Assembly (NCBI RefSeq): GCF_003014595.1 | Contig: NZ_PYGK01000001.1 | Span: 62,001 to 126,000, forward strand | Source of the DNA: Chitinophaga ginsengisoli | Lineage (GTDB): Bacteria > Bacteroidota > Bacteroidia > Chitinophagales > Chitinophagaceae | DNA length: 64,000 bases | Direction: 5' to 3' | Part shown: positions 15,205-25,500 of the stretch, piece by piece | How the letters are laid out: each line of letters starts with the position of its first letter | Position numbering within the stretch: position 1 is the first letter of the stretch | Notes under the pieces: generated by a model | Database searches by the model: none | What the model saw: the letters and a program-made list of their open reading frames with translations, nothing else | Told to the model about the DNA's origin: nothing | Translations under genes and position numbers: made by a program

Positions 15205-17031
15205 TTAATGACCTTCTTTCTCTTCGTCTGGTGACAATGGTACAGTCTGTGGTATGAAATCCTTACCGTTTTTGCTGTAGTCATATGGCCAGCGGTACAC
15301 TTCAGGAATTTCACCGATCCAGTTACCGTGACCTGGATTGATTGGTGTAGTCCATTCCAATGTAGTAGCGCTCCATGGGTTTGTAGAAGTAACTTTTCTA
15401 CCCTTGAAAATGCTATAGAAGAAGTTGAACACAAACATCAGCTGCGCTGCAAATACTACGATCACTACTACGCTGATGAAGTGGTTCAGGTCAGTAAACT
15501 GTTTGAAAGATTCCCAGCTGGAGTAGTCATAGTACCTTCTTGGCATACCTGCCATACCTTCATAGTGCATAGGCCAGAAGATCAGGTAAGCACCGATCAG
15601 GGTGATCCAGAAGTGGATATACGCTATCGTGTTGTTCAGATAACGGCCAAACAGTTTTGGATACCAGTGGTATACACCAGCAAACGTACCGAAGAACGCA
15701 GATACACCCATTACAATGTGGAAGTGCGCAATTACGAAGTATGTATCGTGCAGGTGAATATCGATAGAAGAGTTACCCAGCCAGATACCTGTCAGACCAC
15801 CGGAGATAAATGTGCTTACAAAACCGATAGCGAACAGCATACCAGGTGTAAAGCGCAGGTTACCTTTCCAGATGGTTGTGATCCAGTTGAACACCTTGAT
15901 GGCAGATGGTACCGCGATCAACAATGTCAACAGTACGAAGAAGGCACCCAGGAACGGATTCAGACCCGTTACGAACATATGGTGCGCCCATACCAGGAAC
16001 GCCAGGATAACGATCGCAAACATAGAGCCCACCATCGCGAGGTAACCGAAAATCGGCTTGCGGGAGTTAACCGCCAGGATCTCAGATACCATACCCATCG
16101 CTGGCAGGATAATGATATATACCTCAGGGTGACCGAGGAACCAGAACAAGTGTTGATACAGGATAGCGCTACCGCCTTCGTTAGACAGTGCTTTACCGGC
16201 AACGAACAGATCGCTCAGGTAGAAGCTGGTACCTGCGTGACGATCAAACAGCAGCAGGATAAAACCAGATAATAATACAGGGAAGGAAAGTACACCCAGG
16301 ATGGCAGTGAAGAAGAAGCTCCAGATAGTCAGTGGCATCTTCGTCATGGTCATACCTTTAGTACGCATGTTCAGGATAGTGGAAATATAGTTCAGACCAC
16401 CCAGCAACTGTGAAACAACGAACAGTGCCATACTGATCAGCCATAAGTCCATACCTATTTTAGAACCGATTGAAGCGTCTCCCAGTGCACTCAGTGGAGG
16501 ATAAGCCGTCCAACCACCGGAAGCAGGACCTGTCTGCACGAACAGTGAAGTCATCATCACCACACTGGCGAGGAAGAATGCCCAGTAGCTCATACAGTTC
16601 ATCAGGGGAGAAGCCATATCGCGGGCACCCACCTGCAATGGAATCAGCAGGTTGGAGAAAGTACCGCTCAAACCGGCTGTTAATACAAAGAATACCAATA
16701 TGGTACCATGCATGGTTACCAATGCATAGTAAGCTTCAGGAGTAATACGTCCACCTTTAGCCCAGTGACCCAGAATGCTTTCCAGCCAGGGGAAAGTAGC
16801 ATCGGGGAAACCCAGTTGCAAACGGAACAGTACAGAGAAGAAAGCACCTATGATAGCCCAGATGATACCGGTGATCAGAAACTGCTTGGCAATGGTTTTG
16901 TGGTCCAGACTGAAAACGTACTTCGAAATGAAGCCGCCCTCATGATGGTGTTCATGATCATCGTGCCCGTGATCGTGCGCATGTGCGCCATGAATGACCT
17001 CCTGACTGTGCAATGTTGCTTCGTTACTCAT
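15205..17031 (-). CDS. ctaD: Cytochrome c oxidase subunit I
   Basis: This is the catalytic subunit, which carries heme a and the heme a3-CuB centre and pumps protons. The 608-residue protein has twelve helices. The CuB ligand and cross-linked tyrosine motif WFLGHPEVYI is present, as are WAHHMF and the heme-ligand segment HDTYFVIAHFHIVMG. The cytoplasmic N-terminus (about residues 8-31) is strikingly histidine-rich (HGAHAHDHGHDDHEHHHEGG). It is transcribed between ctaC (116 bp upstream) and ctaB. Antisense ORFs across it are shadows. Confidence 0.96.
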   Translation of the reverse strand: MSNEATLHSQEVIHGAHAHDHGHDDHEHHHEGGFISKYVFSLDHKTIAKQFLITGIIWAIIGAFFSVLFRLQLGFPDATFPWLESILGHWAKGGRITPEAYYALVTMHGTILVFFVLTAGLSGTFSNLLIPLQVGARDMASPLMNCMSYWAFFLASVVMMTSLFVQTGPASGGWTAYPPLSALGDASIGSKIGMDLWLISMALFVVSQLLGGLNYISTILNMRTKGMTMTKMPLTIWSFFFTAILGVLSFPVLLSGFILLLFDRHAGTSFYLSDLFVAGKALSNEGGSAILYQHLFWFLGHPEVYIIILPAMGMVSEILAVNSRKPIFGYLAMVGSMFAIVILAFLVWAHHMFVTGLNPFLGAFFVLLTLLIAVPSAIKVFNWITTIWKGNLRFTPGMLFAIGFVSTFISGGLTGIWLGNSSIDIHLHDTYFVIAHFHIVMGVSAFFGTFAGVYHWYPKLFGRYLNNTIAYIHFWITLIGAYLIFWPMHYEGMAGMPRRYYDYSSWESFKQFTDLNHFISVVVIVVFAAQLMFVFNFFYSIFKGRKVTSTNPWSATTLEWTTPINPGHGNWIGEIPEVYRWPYDYSKNGKDFIPQTVPLSPDEEKEGH

Positions 17032-17147
17032 AATCGGTTCTATTTATATAAAACTGTCATCGGGGAGTACCGCTACCAGTTTATCTTATAATTTTAAAAA
17101 TACCTGCGTCTATTGTTATTAATCTCTATCTCTTCGGCTAAACAAAT

Positions 17148-18209
17148 TTAGTGTTTAGCTTCGTTAACCGCCACTACTTTTTGTGCAGAATCCTTAGCCG
17201 GGGCCGGTGCTGCTGTCGGAGCAGCTGGAGCTGCCGGAGCCGGATGAGCCACTGCATACTGTGCTACCTGTTTCGCAGCCCATGCATCGTACTCAGCCTG
17301 TGTTTCCACTACGATATTCGCTTTCATGGAGTAGTGACCGGCGCCACACATCTGATCACAGGAGATCTCATAAACGAAATCAGGATTGCCTGTCTTTTCT
17401 TTCATCTGCGCAGTGGTAACATCCGGAGTGAACCACAGTGTAGTTGGAATACCAGGAACGGCATCCATCTTCATACGGAAGTGGGACAGACCAACATCAT
17501 GTATTACGTCGCGGGAACCAATGATCAGTTTTACAGGTTTGTTAACTACCAGGTGCATCTCTGTAGCCATGTAGTCATCCTTATTCAGCTCATCTTCCCA
17601 ATCCTGACCTACAGGATTGTTAACGTCATTGATATTTTTAAAGAACTTACGACCCAGCTGACCATCTTTACCAGGGTAACGGATCAACCAGTTGAACTGC
17701 TTACCGGTGATCTCAACCACCATTGCATCTTTCGGTGCATCAGAAGTGATACGGAACCAGTGTCTTAAACCGAAGGCTACCAGGATAGTGAGCGCGATGG
17801 CCGGAATAACCGTCCATATCAACTCCAGCTTATTGTTATGAGGGAAGTAAAACGCCTGACGTCCTTCTTTCTCCTGATATTTAAATGCGAACCAGAACAG
17901 TAAGATCTGAGTGATCACAAATACGATACCTGTAATGATCAGGGTGGTCATGATCATCTGATCAATTCCTCTACCCTGTTCAGAAGAAGCCTCCAAGATA
18001 ATCTTACCTTTCAGGAGGTCGTTACAGTAATACACACCCACCAGGCCCAGTACCAGGAAGACAATCAACAGGAAACCATTTACACGGTTAGTTTGCTGAC
18101 GCGTTTTCTTTTCTCCCTTCAATATGGACACATACTCGCTGGCCTTCGCAATCTGGAAGATGACTACGAATATGAGCACAACAACAAAGACTGCTAAATA
18201 TCCTGACAT
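17148..18209 (-). CDS. ctaC: Cytochrome c oxidase subunit II
   Basis: Subunit II accepts electrons through its binuclear CuA centre. The 353-residue protein has an extra N-terminal helix (1-20), then two membrane hairpin helices (about 42-62 and 85-115), and a periplasmic cupredoxin domain with the CuA ligands in HDVGLSHF and ISCDQMCGAGHYSM. There is no fused cytochrome c domain, so electrons must come directly from the ACIII complex or a separate carrier. The C-terminal 45 residues are Ala/Pro-rich (PAPAAPAAPTAAPAPAK), like the tail of ActE in the same operon. Confidence 0.95.
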   Translation of the reverse strand: MSGYLAVFVVVLIFVVIFQIAKASEYVSILKGEKKTRQQTNRVNGFLLIVFLVLGLVGVYYCNDLLKGKIILEASSEQGRGIDQMIMTTLIITGIVFVITQILLFWFAFKYQEKEGRQAFYFPHNNKLELIWTVIPAIALTILVAFGLRHWFRITSDAPKDAMVVEITGKQFNWLIRYPGKDGQLGRKFFKNINDVNNPVGQDWEDELNKDDYMATEMHLVVNKPVKLIIGSRDVIHDVGLSHFRMKMDAVPGIPTTLWFTPDVTTAQMKEKTGNPDFVYEISCDQMCGAGHYSMKANIVVETQAEYDAWAAKQVAQYAVAHPAPAAPAAPTAAPAPAKDSAQKVVAVNEAKH

Positions 18210-18301
18210 TGCTATTTGAAATAATTAAGTTATCTAATGCTTTTCGTTATTACCTGTCACATCCGGCTTTTACACCGGAATCTCAATTACATGCCCGATG
18301 A

Positions 18302-19510
18302 TCAGGTGTGGTGTACAATACTTTCTTTGAGATAAGGATGATTCTTTGGTACCAGTGGTGCTTTTGTCAGCTGGTTAGATACCAGGAATATGATCAGACC
18401 AACGAAACCTACAGCAAGACCTGCTTCGTACCAAGGGAACACCAGGTGTTCATAAGTACCAGGACCTACCATCTGCCAGAAATCCATCCAGTGACCAGCC
18501 AGGATCACGATAGAGATGAATACCATGGAGGAGTAGTTACGTTTGGTATCACGTTTCATCAGATATAATAACGGTGTGATGAAGTTGATGATCAGGTTCA
18601 GGAAGAAGATCGGTCTCCACTCACCCCATACACGTGGTTTGAAGTAAACAGTTTCTTCAGGCATGTTGGCATACCAGATTAGCATGTACTGGGAGAACCA
18701 GAGGTATGTCCAGAAAATGCTGAACGCGAAAGCGAACTTACCCAGGTCATGCAGGTGCTCTTCATTCACCATTGGCAGGTAACCGTTACGTTTCAGGTAA
18801 GCTACGAATAAGATGATCAGTGCAATACCGGATACCCAGGTGCTTGCGAAGGTATACCAGCTATACATGGTAGAATACCAGTGCGCATCGATACTCATCA
18901 GCAGGAGCCATGGAGTGGTAGAGGCAACGCTCAGCGCATAGATCACAATAAATGCACCGCACCATACTGTATTTCTCCAGATGATACGACGGCCGGTTGC
19001 TGCTGTGAGATCCCATCCATCTTCCTGGATGGACATGTTACGCAACTTTATGGTAAAGAATATCCAGAGGCTGATTGTGACAATCATGAAACCTGTGAAT
19101 GTTCCTTTATTTAAGAAAGCTGATTTCCAGGTTAATATTGGATCGTGTTTAACATGTTCCGCATTTACCCAGTGGTAGATATGTTCTTTTCCACCGAATA
19201 CGATCAGCATCACCACAATGAACAAAATACCACCCAATACAGGCAGTGCCATTGAGATAGCTTCCGGAACGCGGCGGAAACCAATCTGCCAACCGCCATG
19301 CGCGAGGGTAGTAGCTCCAATAAAGAAGGTACTCGCCAAAATAATCAGCGCAAAGAATGAACTGTTCTGGAGAAGCCCAGCCCAGAAACGTGTAGAGCCA
19401 TGCTCACCATGAAATGCAAAAATTCCGATCAACAAAGTCAGCAAGCCAATACCCATTAACACGAAGCTGGTCGTTTTTAATCTTGCCGGTACTACAAATT
19501 GGTCCTTCAT
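18302..19510 (-). CDS. actF: Alternative complex III membrane subunit ActF
   Basis: ActF is a polytopic subunit of alternative complex III (quinol:cytochrome c oxidoreductase), related to the NrfD/PsrC-like ActC but shorter. The 402-residue protein has about ten helices. Recognisable segments are LAHGGWQIGFRRVPEA, STTPWLLLMSIDAHWYST and GHWMDFWQMVGPG. It is located between ActE (39 bp) and CtaC (92 bp), the standard order in Bacteroidota. The symbol follows the Act nomenclature of the complex. Confidence 0.9.
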   Translation of the reverse strand: MKDQFVVPARLKTTSFVLMGIGLLTLLIGIFAFHGEHGSTRFWAGLLQNSSFFALIILASTFFIGATTLAHGGWQIGFRRVPEAISMALPVLGGILFIVVMLIVFGGKEHIYHWVNAEHVKHDPILTWKSAFLNKGTFTGFMIVTISLWIFFTIKLRNMSIQEDGWDLTAATGRRIIWRNTVWCGAFIVIYALSVASTTPWLLLMSIDAHWYSTMYSWYTFASTWVSGIALIILFVAYLKRNGYLPMVNEEHLHDLGKFAFAFSIFWTYLWFSQYMLIWYANMPEETVYFKPRVWGEWRPIFFLNLIINFITPLLYLMKRDTKRNYSSMVFISIVILAGHWMDFWQMVGPGTYEHLVFPWYEAGLAVGFVGLIIFLVSNQLTKAPLVPKNHPYLKESIVHHT

Positions 19511-19549
19511 TACTGTATATTAAAATACTTGATTGAATGCTAGTTTATC

Positions 19550-20191
19550 TTATTTAGTCGCTGATGAATCTGTGGCCGCCGGCGCCGCTGCTGGTGCAGG
19601 AGCTGCCTTGGTCGAATCACTAGCCAGAACGGCTGAAGCTTCTGCTCCGTTGTTCCTGAAACTACGGATATACGCAGCTATTTTCCAGCGCTGTTCTTTA
19701 TCCAGCTGGCTGGCGTAGCTACCCATAGCATTGAAACCATAGGTCATTACGTGGAACAGACGTCCTTCTGTATAGTGGGTCTTATCACCACTCGCCAGGT
19801 TAGCCGGCTTAGCTACGTATGGACCATTACCATCGTTATACAGCGGACCATTACCGTCCAGCTTTGAACCATGGCAGATAGCACAGTAAATATTAAATAA
19901 ACGTTTTCCTTCCTCCAGATCCGCTTTGGTGAGAATCAGTGGATTTTTTACAGCATTAGCCAGTGCGGTATCTGCCGCTTTCAGATGGTAAGGCAGCAGC
20001 TCTCCTCTTTTTACTGTTCCTTCTACTGGCTTCATTGTAGAAAGACGCTCATTATAGAACTCGTAAGCACGGGATTCGAACATATCTGGCATATAATGTT
20101 TGCCAGGTTTTCTGTTGTCCTTTCCGCATGCCGATAACAAAGCTCCACTTACCAAAGCAGCCGCGATCAATATGTTGGAAGTCCTTTTCAT
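19550..20191 (-). CDS. actE: Alternative complex III monoheme cytochrome c subunit ActE
   Basis: From the ATG at 20191 the protein has 213 residues: a lipoprotein signal with lipobox ALLSAC (Cys22), a linker, and one cytochrome c domain with heme motif CAICH (103-107) and distal Met in YGFNAMGSY. It carries electrons from the ActA/ActB part to the oxidase. The frame is open to 20248, but the upstream extension lacks signal-peptide character. The C-terminal 25 residues are Ala/Pro-rich and likely disordered. Confidence 0.9.
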   Translation of the reverse strand: MKRTSNILIAAALVSGALLSACGKDNRKPGKHYMPDMFESRAYEFYNERLSTMKPVEGTVKRGELLPYHLKAADTALANAVKNPLILTKADLEEGKRLFNIYCAICHGSKLDGNGPLYNDGNGPYVAKPANLASGDKTHYTEGRLFHVMTYGFNAMGSYASQLDKEQRWKIAAYIRSFRNNGAEASAVLASDSTKAAPAPAAAPAATDSSATK

Positions 20192-20270
20192 CTGTATATT
20201 ATAATTCAAGCTTGTGTTCTGTGTGCTCCCTCCGCGAAAGTCTTTCACCGGAAGGTTTTAATTTCTGAGT

Positions 20271-20867
20271 TTATGCATTTACAGCCTCTACGCGTTTGGC
20301 TTCAAACAGGCGGTCATCCTGGTCAAAACGACCATACCACCAGCCCGCTTCCGCACGTTGCTCGTTGATCTGCTGTCCACCAATACTTGCGAGGAAGCTT
20401 TTCAGCTCTTCTGTATTGGTCTTTGCAGTTACTTCGATCGCCATTACAAACAGATCATCTGTCTGACGGGGATGGAAGATATGTTTCTTTACAAAAGGAG
20501 CCAGCTGACACAGGTAGCAGAATGTGAGCACCATACCTACTGCAGAGAATAATACCGTCAACTCGAAAGTGATAGGAATGAACGCCGGCAGCGGGAAGTG
20601 TGGCTTACCACCTATGTTCATAGGCCAGTCAGAGTTAAATACCCAGCTCATGCAGGATAATGCCGTAGTAGTACCGGTGATACCATATATAAAACCGGCA
20701 GTGTGCAGGCTGGTTTCCCGCAGACCCAATGCGTGATCGAGACCATGTATCGGGAAAGGAGTGTACACATCGTGAATCTTGTAACCTGCAGTTCTTACTT
20801 TTTTCACTGCCGGAAACAGTACCGCCTCATCACTGAAACTTGCTACAACAAAATTTTTAACCGCCAT
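20271..20867 (-). CDS. actD: Alternative complex III subunit ActD (DUF3341)
   Basis: The 198-residue protein is a DUF3341 member with an N-terminal cytosolic alpha/beta part (FVVASFSDEAVLFPAVKKVR), two membrane helices (about 58-78 and 98-120) and a C-terminal ferredoxin-like part. ActD is a structural subunit of ACIII without cofactors. The conserved YTPFPIHGLDHALGLR segment is present. It follows actC by 76 bp. Confidence 0.9.
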   Translation of the reverse strand: MAVKNFVVASFSDEAVLFPAVKKVRTAGYKIHDVYTPFPIHGLDHALGLRETSLHTAGFIYGITGTTTALSCMSWVFNSDWPMNIGGKPHFPLPAFIPITFELTVLFSAVGMVLTFCYLCQLAPFVKKHIFHPRQTDDLFVMAIEVTAKTNTEELKSFLASIGGQQINEQRAEAGWWYGRFDQDDRLFEAKRVEAVNA

Positions 20868-20943
20868 ATGTTTAAAAAATTCTTAGTCTAATAATTCGAA
20901 ATCCAGATCTCTTTACTCCTCGGAGCATTGCCCTTTGATAAGA

Positions 20944-22425
20944 TTAGTTGTGTGCATGAGCTACAGCACCGTGTGTATCATGATGATGATCATCGTGGTG
21001 ATGTAAGCCTGCTTCAAATACTTCAGCAGACTGCTCTTCATATTGCTCCATGCCTTTCTTGTAGCTTTCACCAGATGTCTTCAGGATACTCTTGATCTCA
21101 GCTACCGCAATAACCGGGAAGTATTTAGCGAACAGGAAGAAGCAGGTAAAGAACAATCCGAAAGTACCCATGTAGAAACCAACTTCTGGCCAGGATGGAC
21201 GATAGTATGCCCAGCTGGATGGCAGGTAATCGCGGTACAGTGAAGTACAGATGATCACGAAACGCTCGAACCACATACCGATGTTCACAATGATAGACAT
21301 TACGAATGTTACGGCTACGTTCCTTCTCATTTTGCTGAACCAGAACACCTGCGGAGTGATCACGTTACAGGTCATCATGATCCAGTAAGACCAACCCAAC
21401 GGACCAGCTGCACGGTATTTATAGAAGGTAGCGAATTCGTAAGGAACACCTGCATACCATGCCATGAACAACTCAGTCAGATAAGCACAACCCACAACGG
21501 AACCTGTCAGTACAATTACCTTGTTCATGGCTTCCATGTGACCCAGGGTAATGTATTCTTCCAGTTTTAATACTTTACGTACGATGATCAGCAGGGTCTG
21601 TACCATTGCGAATCCGGAGAAGATCGCACCCGCCACGAAGTAAGGAGGGAAGATGGTAGTATGCCAACCAGGAATTACAGAGGTAGCGAAGTCAAAAGAT
21701 ACGATGGTGTGTACGGAGAGTACCAGTGGTGTTGATAAACCTGCCAGTACCAGCGACAGTGCTTCATGACGTTGCCAGTGTTTGGTAGAACCAGTCCAGC
21801 CGAAAGAAGCGATACCATATAATAACTTACGTAATTTGGTTTTAGCCCTGTCACGCACTGTTGCGAAGTCAGGGATCAGACCGGAATACCAGAACAGGAG
21901 AGACACTGTAAAATAAGTAGAGATCGCAAACACGTCCCACAACAGCGGGGAGTTGAAGTTCACCCACAGCGGTCCACGGGTGTTAGGATAAGGCAATACG
22001 AAGAAGGCCATCCATACACGACCCATGTGGAAGATCGGGAACTGACCGGCGCACATTACCGCGAAGATGGTCATCGCTTCTGCCGCACGGTTCACCCCTG
22101 TACGCCATCCCTGACGGAACAGCAGGAGGATCGCAGAGATCAGTGTACCGGCGTGACCGATACCTACCCACCATACGAAGTTGGTAATATCCCAACCCCA
22201 ACCGATGGTCTTATTCAGGTTCCACACACCTGTACCATAATAAACTTCCCAGGTGACGGAGAAAATACCGAATCCCAGCAACAGCAAGGAAATGAAAAAG
22301 CCCACGTACCACAATTTACCAGGCTTGGCTTCAATCGGGCTGATGATATCTTCTGTTACCTGGTGGTAATCTTTCACCCCATCAACTAATGGTTCTCTTA
22401 GTGTGGATTCGTACTTTAAATGCAT
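20944..22425 (-). CDS. actC: Alternative complex III quinol-binding subunit ActC
   Basis: ActC is the NrfD/PsrC-type integral membrane subunit thought to oxidise quinol and possibly to move protons. The 493-residue protein has ten helices; family segments include WGWDITNFVWWVGIGHAGTLISAIL, FPIFHMGR and SFDFATSVIPGWHTTIFPPYFVAGAIFSG-like (FPPYFVAGAIFSG) loops. The C-terminus is very histidine-rich (LHHHDDHHHDTHGAVAHAH). It is placed between actB and actD as in other Bacteroidota. Confidence 0.93.
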   Translation of the reverse strand: MHLKYESTLREPLVDGVKDYHQVTEDIISPIEAKPGKLWYVGFFISLLLLGFGIFSVTWEVYYGTGVWNLNKTIGWGWDITNFVWWVGIGHAGTLISAILLLFRQGWRTGVNRAAEAMTIFAVMCAGQFPIFHMGRVWMAFFVLPYPNTRGPLWVNFNSPLLWDVFAISTYFTVSLLFWYSGLIPDFATVRDRAKTKLRKLLYGIASFGWTGSTKHWQRHEALSLVLAGLSTPLVLSVHTIVSFDFATSVIPGWHTTIFPPYFVAGAIFSGFAMVQTLLIIVRKVLKLEEYITLGHMEAMNKVIVLTGSVVGCAYLTELFMAWYAGVPYEFATFYKYRAAGPLGWSYWIMMTCNVITPQVFWFSKMRRNVAVTFVMSIIVNIGMWFERFVIICTSLYRDYLPSSWAYYRPSWPEVGFYMGTFGLFFTCFFLFAKYFPVIAVAEIKSILKTSGESYKKGMEQYEEQSAEVFEAGLHHHDDHHHDTHGAVAHAHN

Positions 22426-22544
22426 AATTCTTTAAGCTTTTACCCCTACACCTGCACCTGGATGCAGAATAAGGAGCTTTTATTGTTCTAAACTTAAAAC
22501 TTTATCTCTCTGTTAATCTTTCTTTCTAATCAGCTCAACCTCGC

Positions 22545-25500
22545 TTACGCTTCATGTTTTGCTGCTGCTTCATGATGAGCTTCTTCACCGTGACCTGCTT
22601 TTGCTTTAGGCTCAGCAGCTTTGTTTCTGATCTTAGCCAGGTAGTTCACGGAAGGCAGTGTGTGGGTTTCTTCCAGCACATAGTACAGCCTGTCTGTCTG
22701 CTCTTCTGCACGCAGTTTTGCAATACGGCTTTCTTTGTCGTTGATGTTACCAAATACGATAGCATCAGCAGCACATGCTACCTGACAAGCAGTTTTAGCT
22801 TCTCCATCTTTCATCGGACGGCCAGCTTTCTTAGCGGTCAGTTTAGCATCCTGTAAACGCTGTACGCAGAAAGAACATTTTTCCATTACACCACGGCTAC
22901 GAACCACTACATCAGGGTTCAACACCATACGTGTCAGGCTGTCGTTCATACCTGCTACATCATACAGGTTATTTTCGAAGCTGTCCGCACCATTCCAGTC
23001 TCTCCAGTTGAAGCGACGAACTTTATATGGACAGTTGTTTGCGCAATAACGGGTACCGATACAACGGTTGTAAGCCATCTGGTTGATACCTTCAGAGCTG
23101 TGGTTGGTAGCTGCTACCGGACAAACGTTCTCACAAGGAGCGTTATCACAGTGCTGACACAACATCGGCTGGAACACTACTTCCGGATTGTTCTCGTCAC
23201 CACTGAAGTAACGGTCAATACGCAGCCAGTGCATTTCGTGCGCCTTGATCACCTGCTCTTTACCAACTACTGATACGTTGTTTTCAGCCTGACATGCAAT
23301 AGTACATGCACCACAACCGAAACAGGTATTCAGGTCGATAGACATTCCCCACTTGATACCCTGATAGTGGTGAACATCCGGATACAGCGTACCATCAGTA
23401 CGGAAGTCTGCACCATATTTTTCCAGCTCTTTACGGTCTTCGTTCACCTCTTTAGGGTTCTTGATGAACTCTTCCAGGGTAGTTTCCTTGATAATAGGAC
23501 GACCTTCGTAGCTGTTGTGTGTTTGAGTAACACCTATCTGAGCCACTTCTGAAGTTTTCTCTACAGTTGCTTCAGGAGCGAAATAATCAAAAGTCTGACC
23601 GTTATAGGTTACAAAAGGATAGGCATTTTTACCTACACCTGATGCAGCTTTACCGGCGTTGTTGTTACGTCCGTAACCTACAGCGATCGCTACTACTTCA
23701 GGATGGATACCAGGCAGAATCAGCAGCGGCAGAGAAATTTCTTTACCGTTAGCTTTGATCTTCAGTACAGTCCTGTCATTGTTGATTTCGTAGTCATCAC
23801 CCAGCTGAGTGTGGAACGTTTTAGCGAGGGTGTTGGAAATAACCGCGTAGTTATCCCATGTAGCACGGGTGATTGGATCCGGCATTTCCTGCAGCCAAGG
23901 GTTGTTGGCTTCTTTACCGTTACCGATAGCTACTTTTTCATACAGTACCAGTTCAAACTTACCGCCTTTCTTGGCACTGTTGATCTTTGCAGCAGCTGCT
24001 GCCACATCGCCTGCGAAGCTGGCGCCGCCTAAAGCAGGAGCCTGTGCAGGTTCGATGATACCATCCTGTAGTGTTTTGTCCCACGCTTCCTGGCTACCCA
24101 GTTTAGCGATCCACTCATTCTTCAGGAAATCTTCCCAGGAAGTAGCGTTTCCGCTCCATGCCAGCAGGGTAGATTCAAACGCACGTGTTTTGAACAGTGG
24201 TGCGATGGTTGGTTGTATAAAGCTGAAATATCCGGTACGACCTTCAACATCTCCCCAGCTTTCCAGGTAATGATGAGCAGGCGCCGCATATTTGAACAGT
24301 TCAGAAGTTTCGTCTTTACGATCGTTGAAAGTAACGGTCAGTTTCGCCTGCTTAACACCGGAAATGAATTTCGCAGCGTCATAGTAGTCATAAGCAGGGT
24401 TCACACCGTACACGAATAAAGCACCTACGCTGCCTGCGTTCAGATCGCTCACCAGCTGTGCCATGTCGCTGTCGATACCCTGACGGTAGCTAACAGTGGA
24501 AGCCCAGTCGATTGTATTACCATTTGCACCGATCTGGTTGTTGATGGCATTTACGATGATCTGTACGTTTACGTCGTTGGAACCGCTTACAACCAGTGCT
24601 TTACCCTGGCTGTCTCTCAGCGCTTTCGCCGCTTTTTCGATACCTTCTGACAGACGTGCGTCAGCGATAGCCGGTTTGCTTACTGCACCGCCTACAGCAT
24701 TCAGCAGGGCCAGTGCTACAGCACCGGTCTCAGATGGCTTGTGTGTATATCTTTCATCAGCATTGGCACCAGTTACGCTCACCATGCTCTCGAAGTGGAA
24801 ATGTTTGCTCATCTCCGGCTTCTTTGCATCGATCTTACGGTTAGTACCATACTGTTTTGAATATTCTACGGGATTCAGCCATGTACCCAGGAAATCTGCA
24901 CCAAGACTTACAATGGTCTTTGCATTTTCGAAGTGGTAAACAGGCAGTGCTCTTTTTCCGTAAGAAGCTTCATTAGCGAGCAGCATACCTGCGTAGGACA
25001 CTGCATCATATGTTACATGACGGAAGCCAGGATATTTCGCCTGGAAACCAGCAATTACTTTTTTGGTAGAAGGACTTACAATTGTAGAAGTCAGTAACAC
25101 GATAGGAGCGCTGCCCAGGCCTGCGAGTGCTGCAGCTACCTGTTTGTCCAGCTCTGCCCAGGTTGTTTCCGCACCATTGATAGTAGGGAAACGCAGACGT
25201 GCTGAATCGTACAGGCTCAATACAGAACCTTGTACTCTTGCAGAGGAAGCGCTGCCGGTTACAGATGACAGGTCGTTACCATCAACTTTGATAGGACGGC
25301 CTTCACGTGTTTTAACCACAACAGGCAGAACTTCTCCGTCTACTGCGTAAGTAGAAGCGTAATAGTTAGGTACACCGGGAGTGATTTCCTCCGGCTTATT
25401 TACATAAGGTATTGCTTTCTTAACAGGCGTTTCACAACTAGCCGCAATTGTAGCAGCTGCAGTAGTGAACCCCAGGTATTTCAGGAAGTCCCTGCGGGGG

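Noticed and set aside
15328-16272. 314-codon plus-strand ORF
   Set aside because: It is the antisense shadow of ctaD; codons mirror the highly biased oxidase gene.
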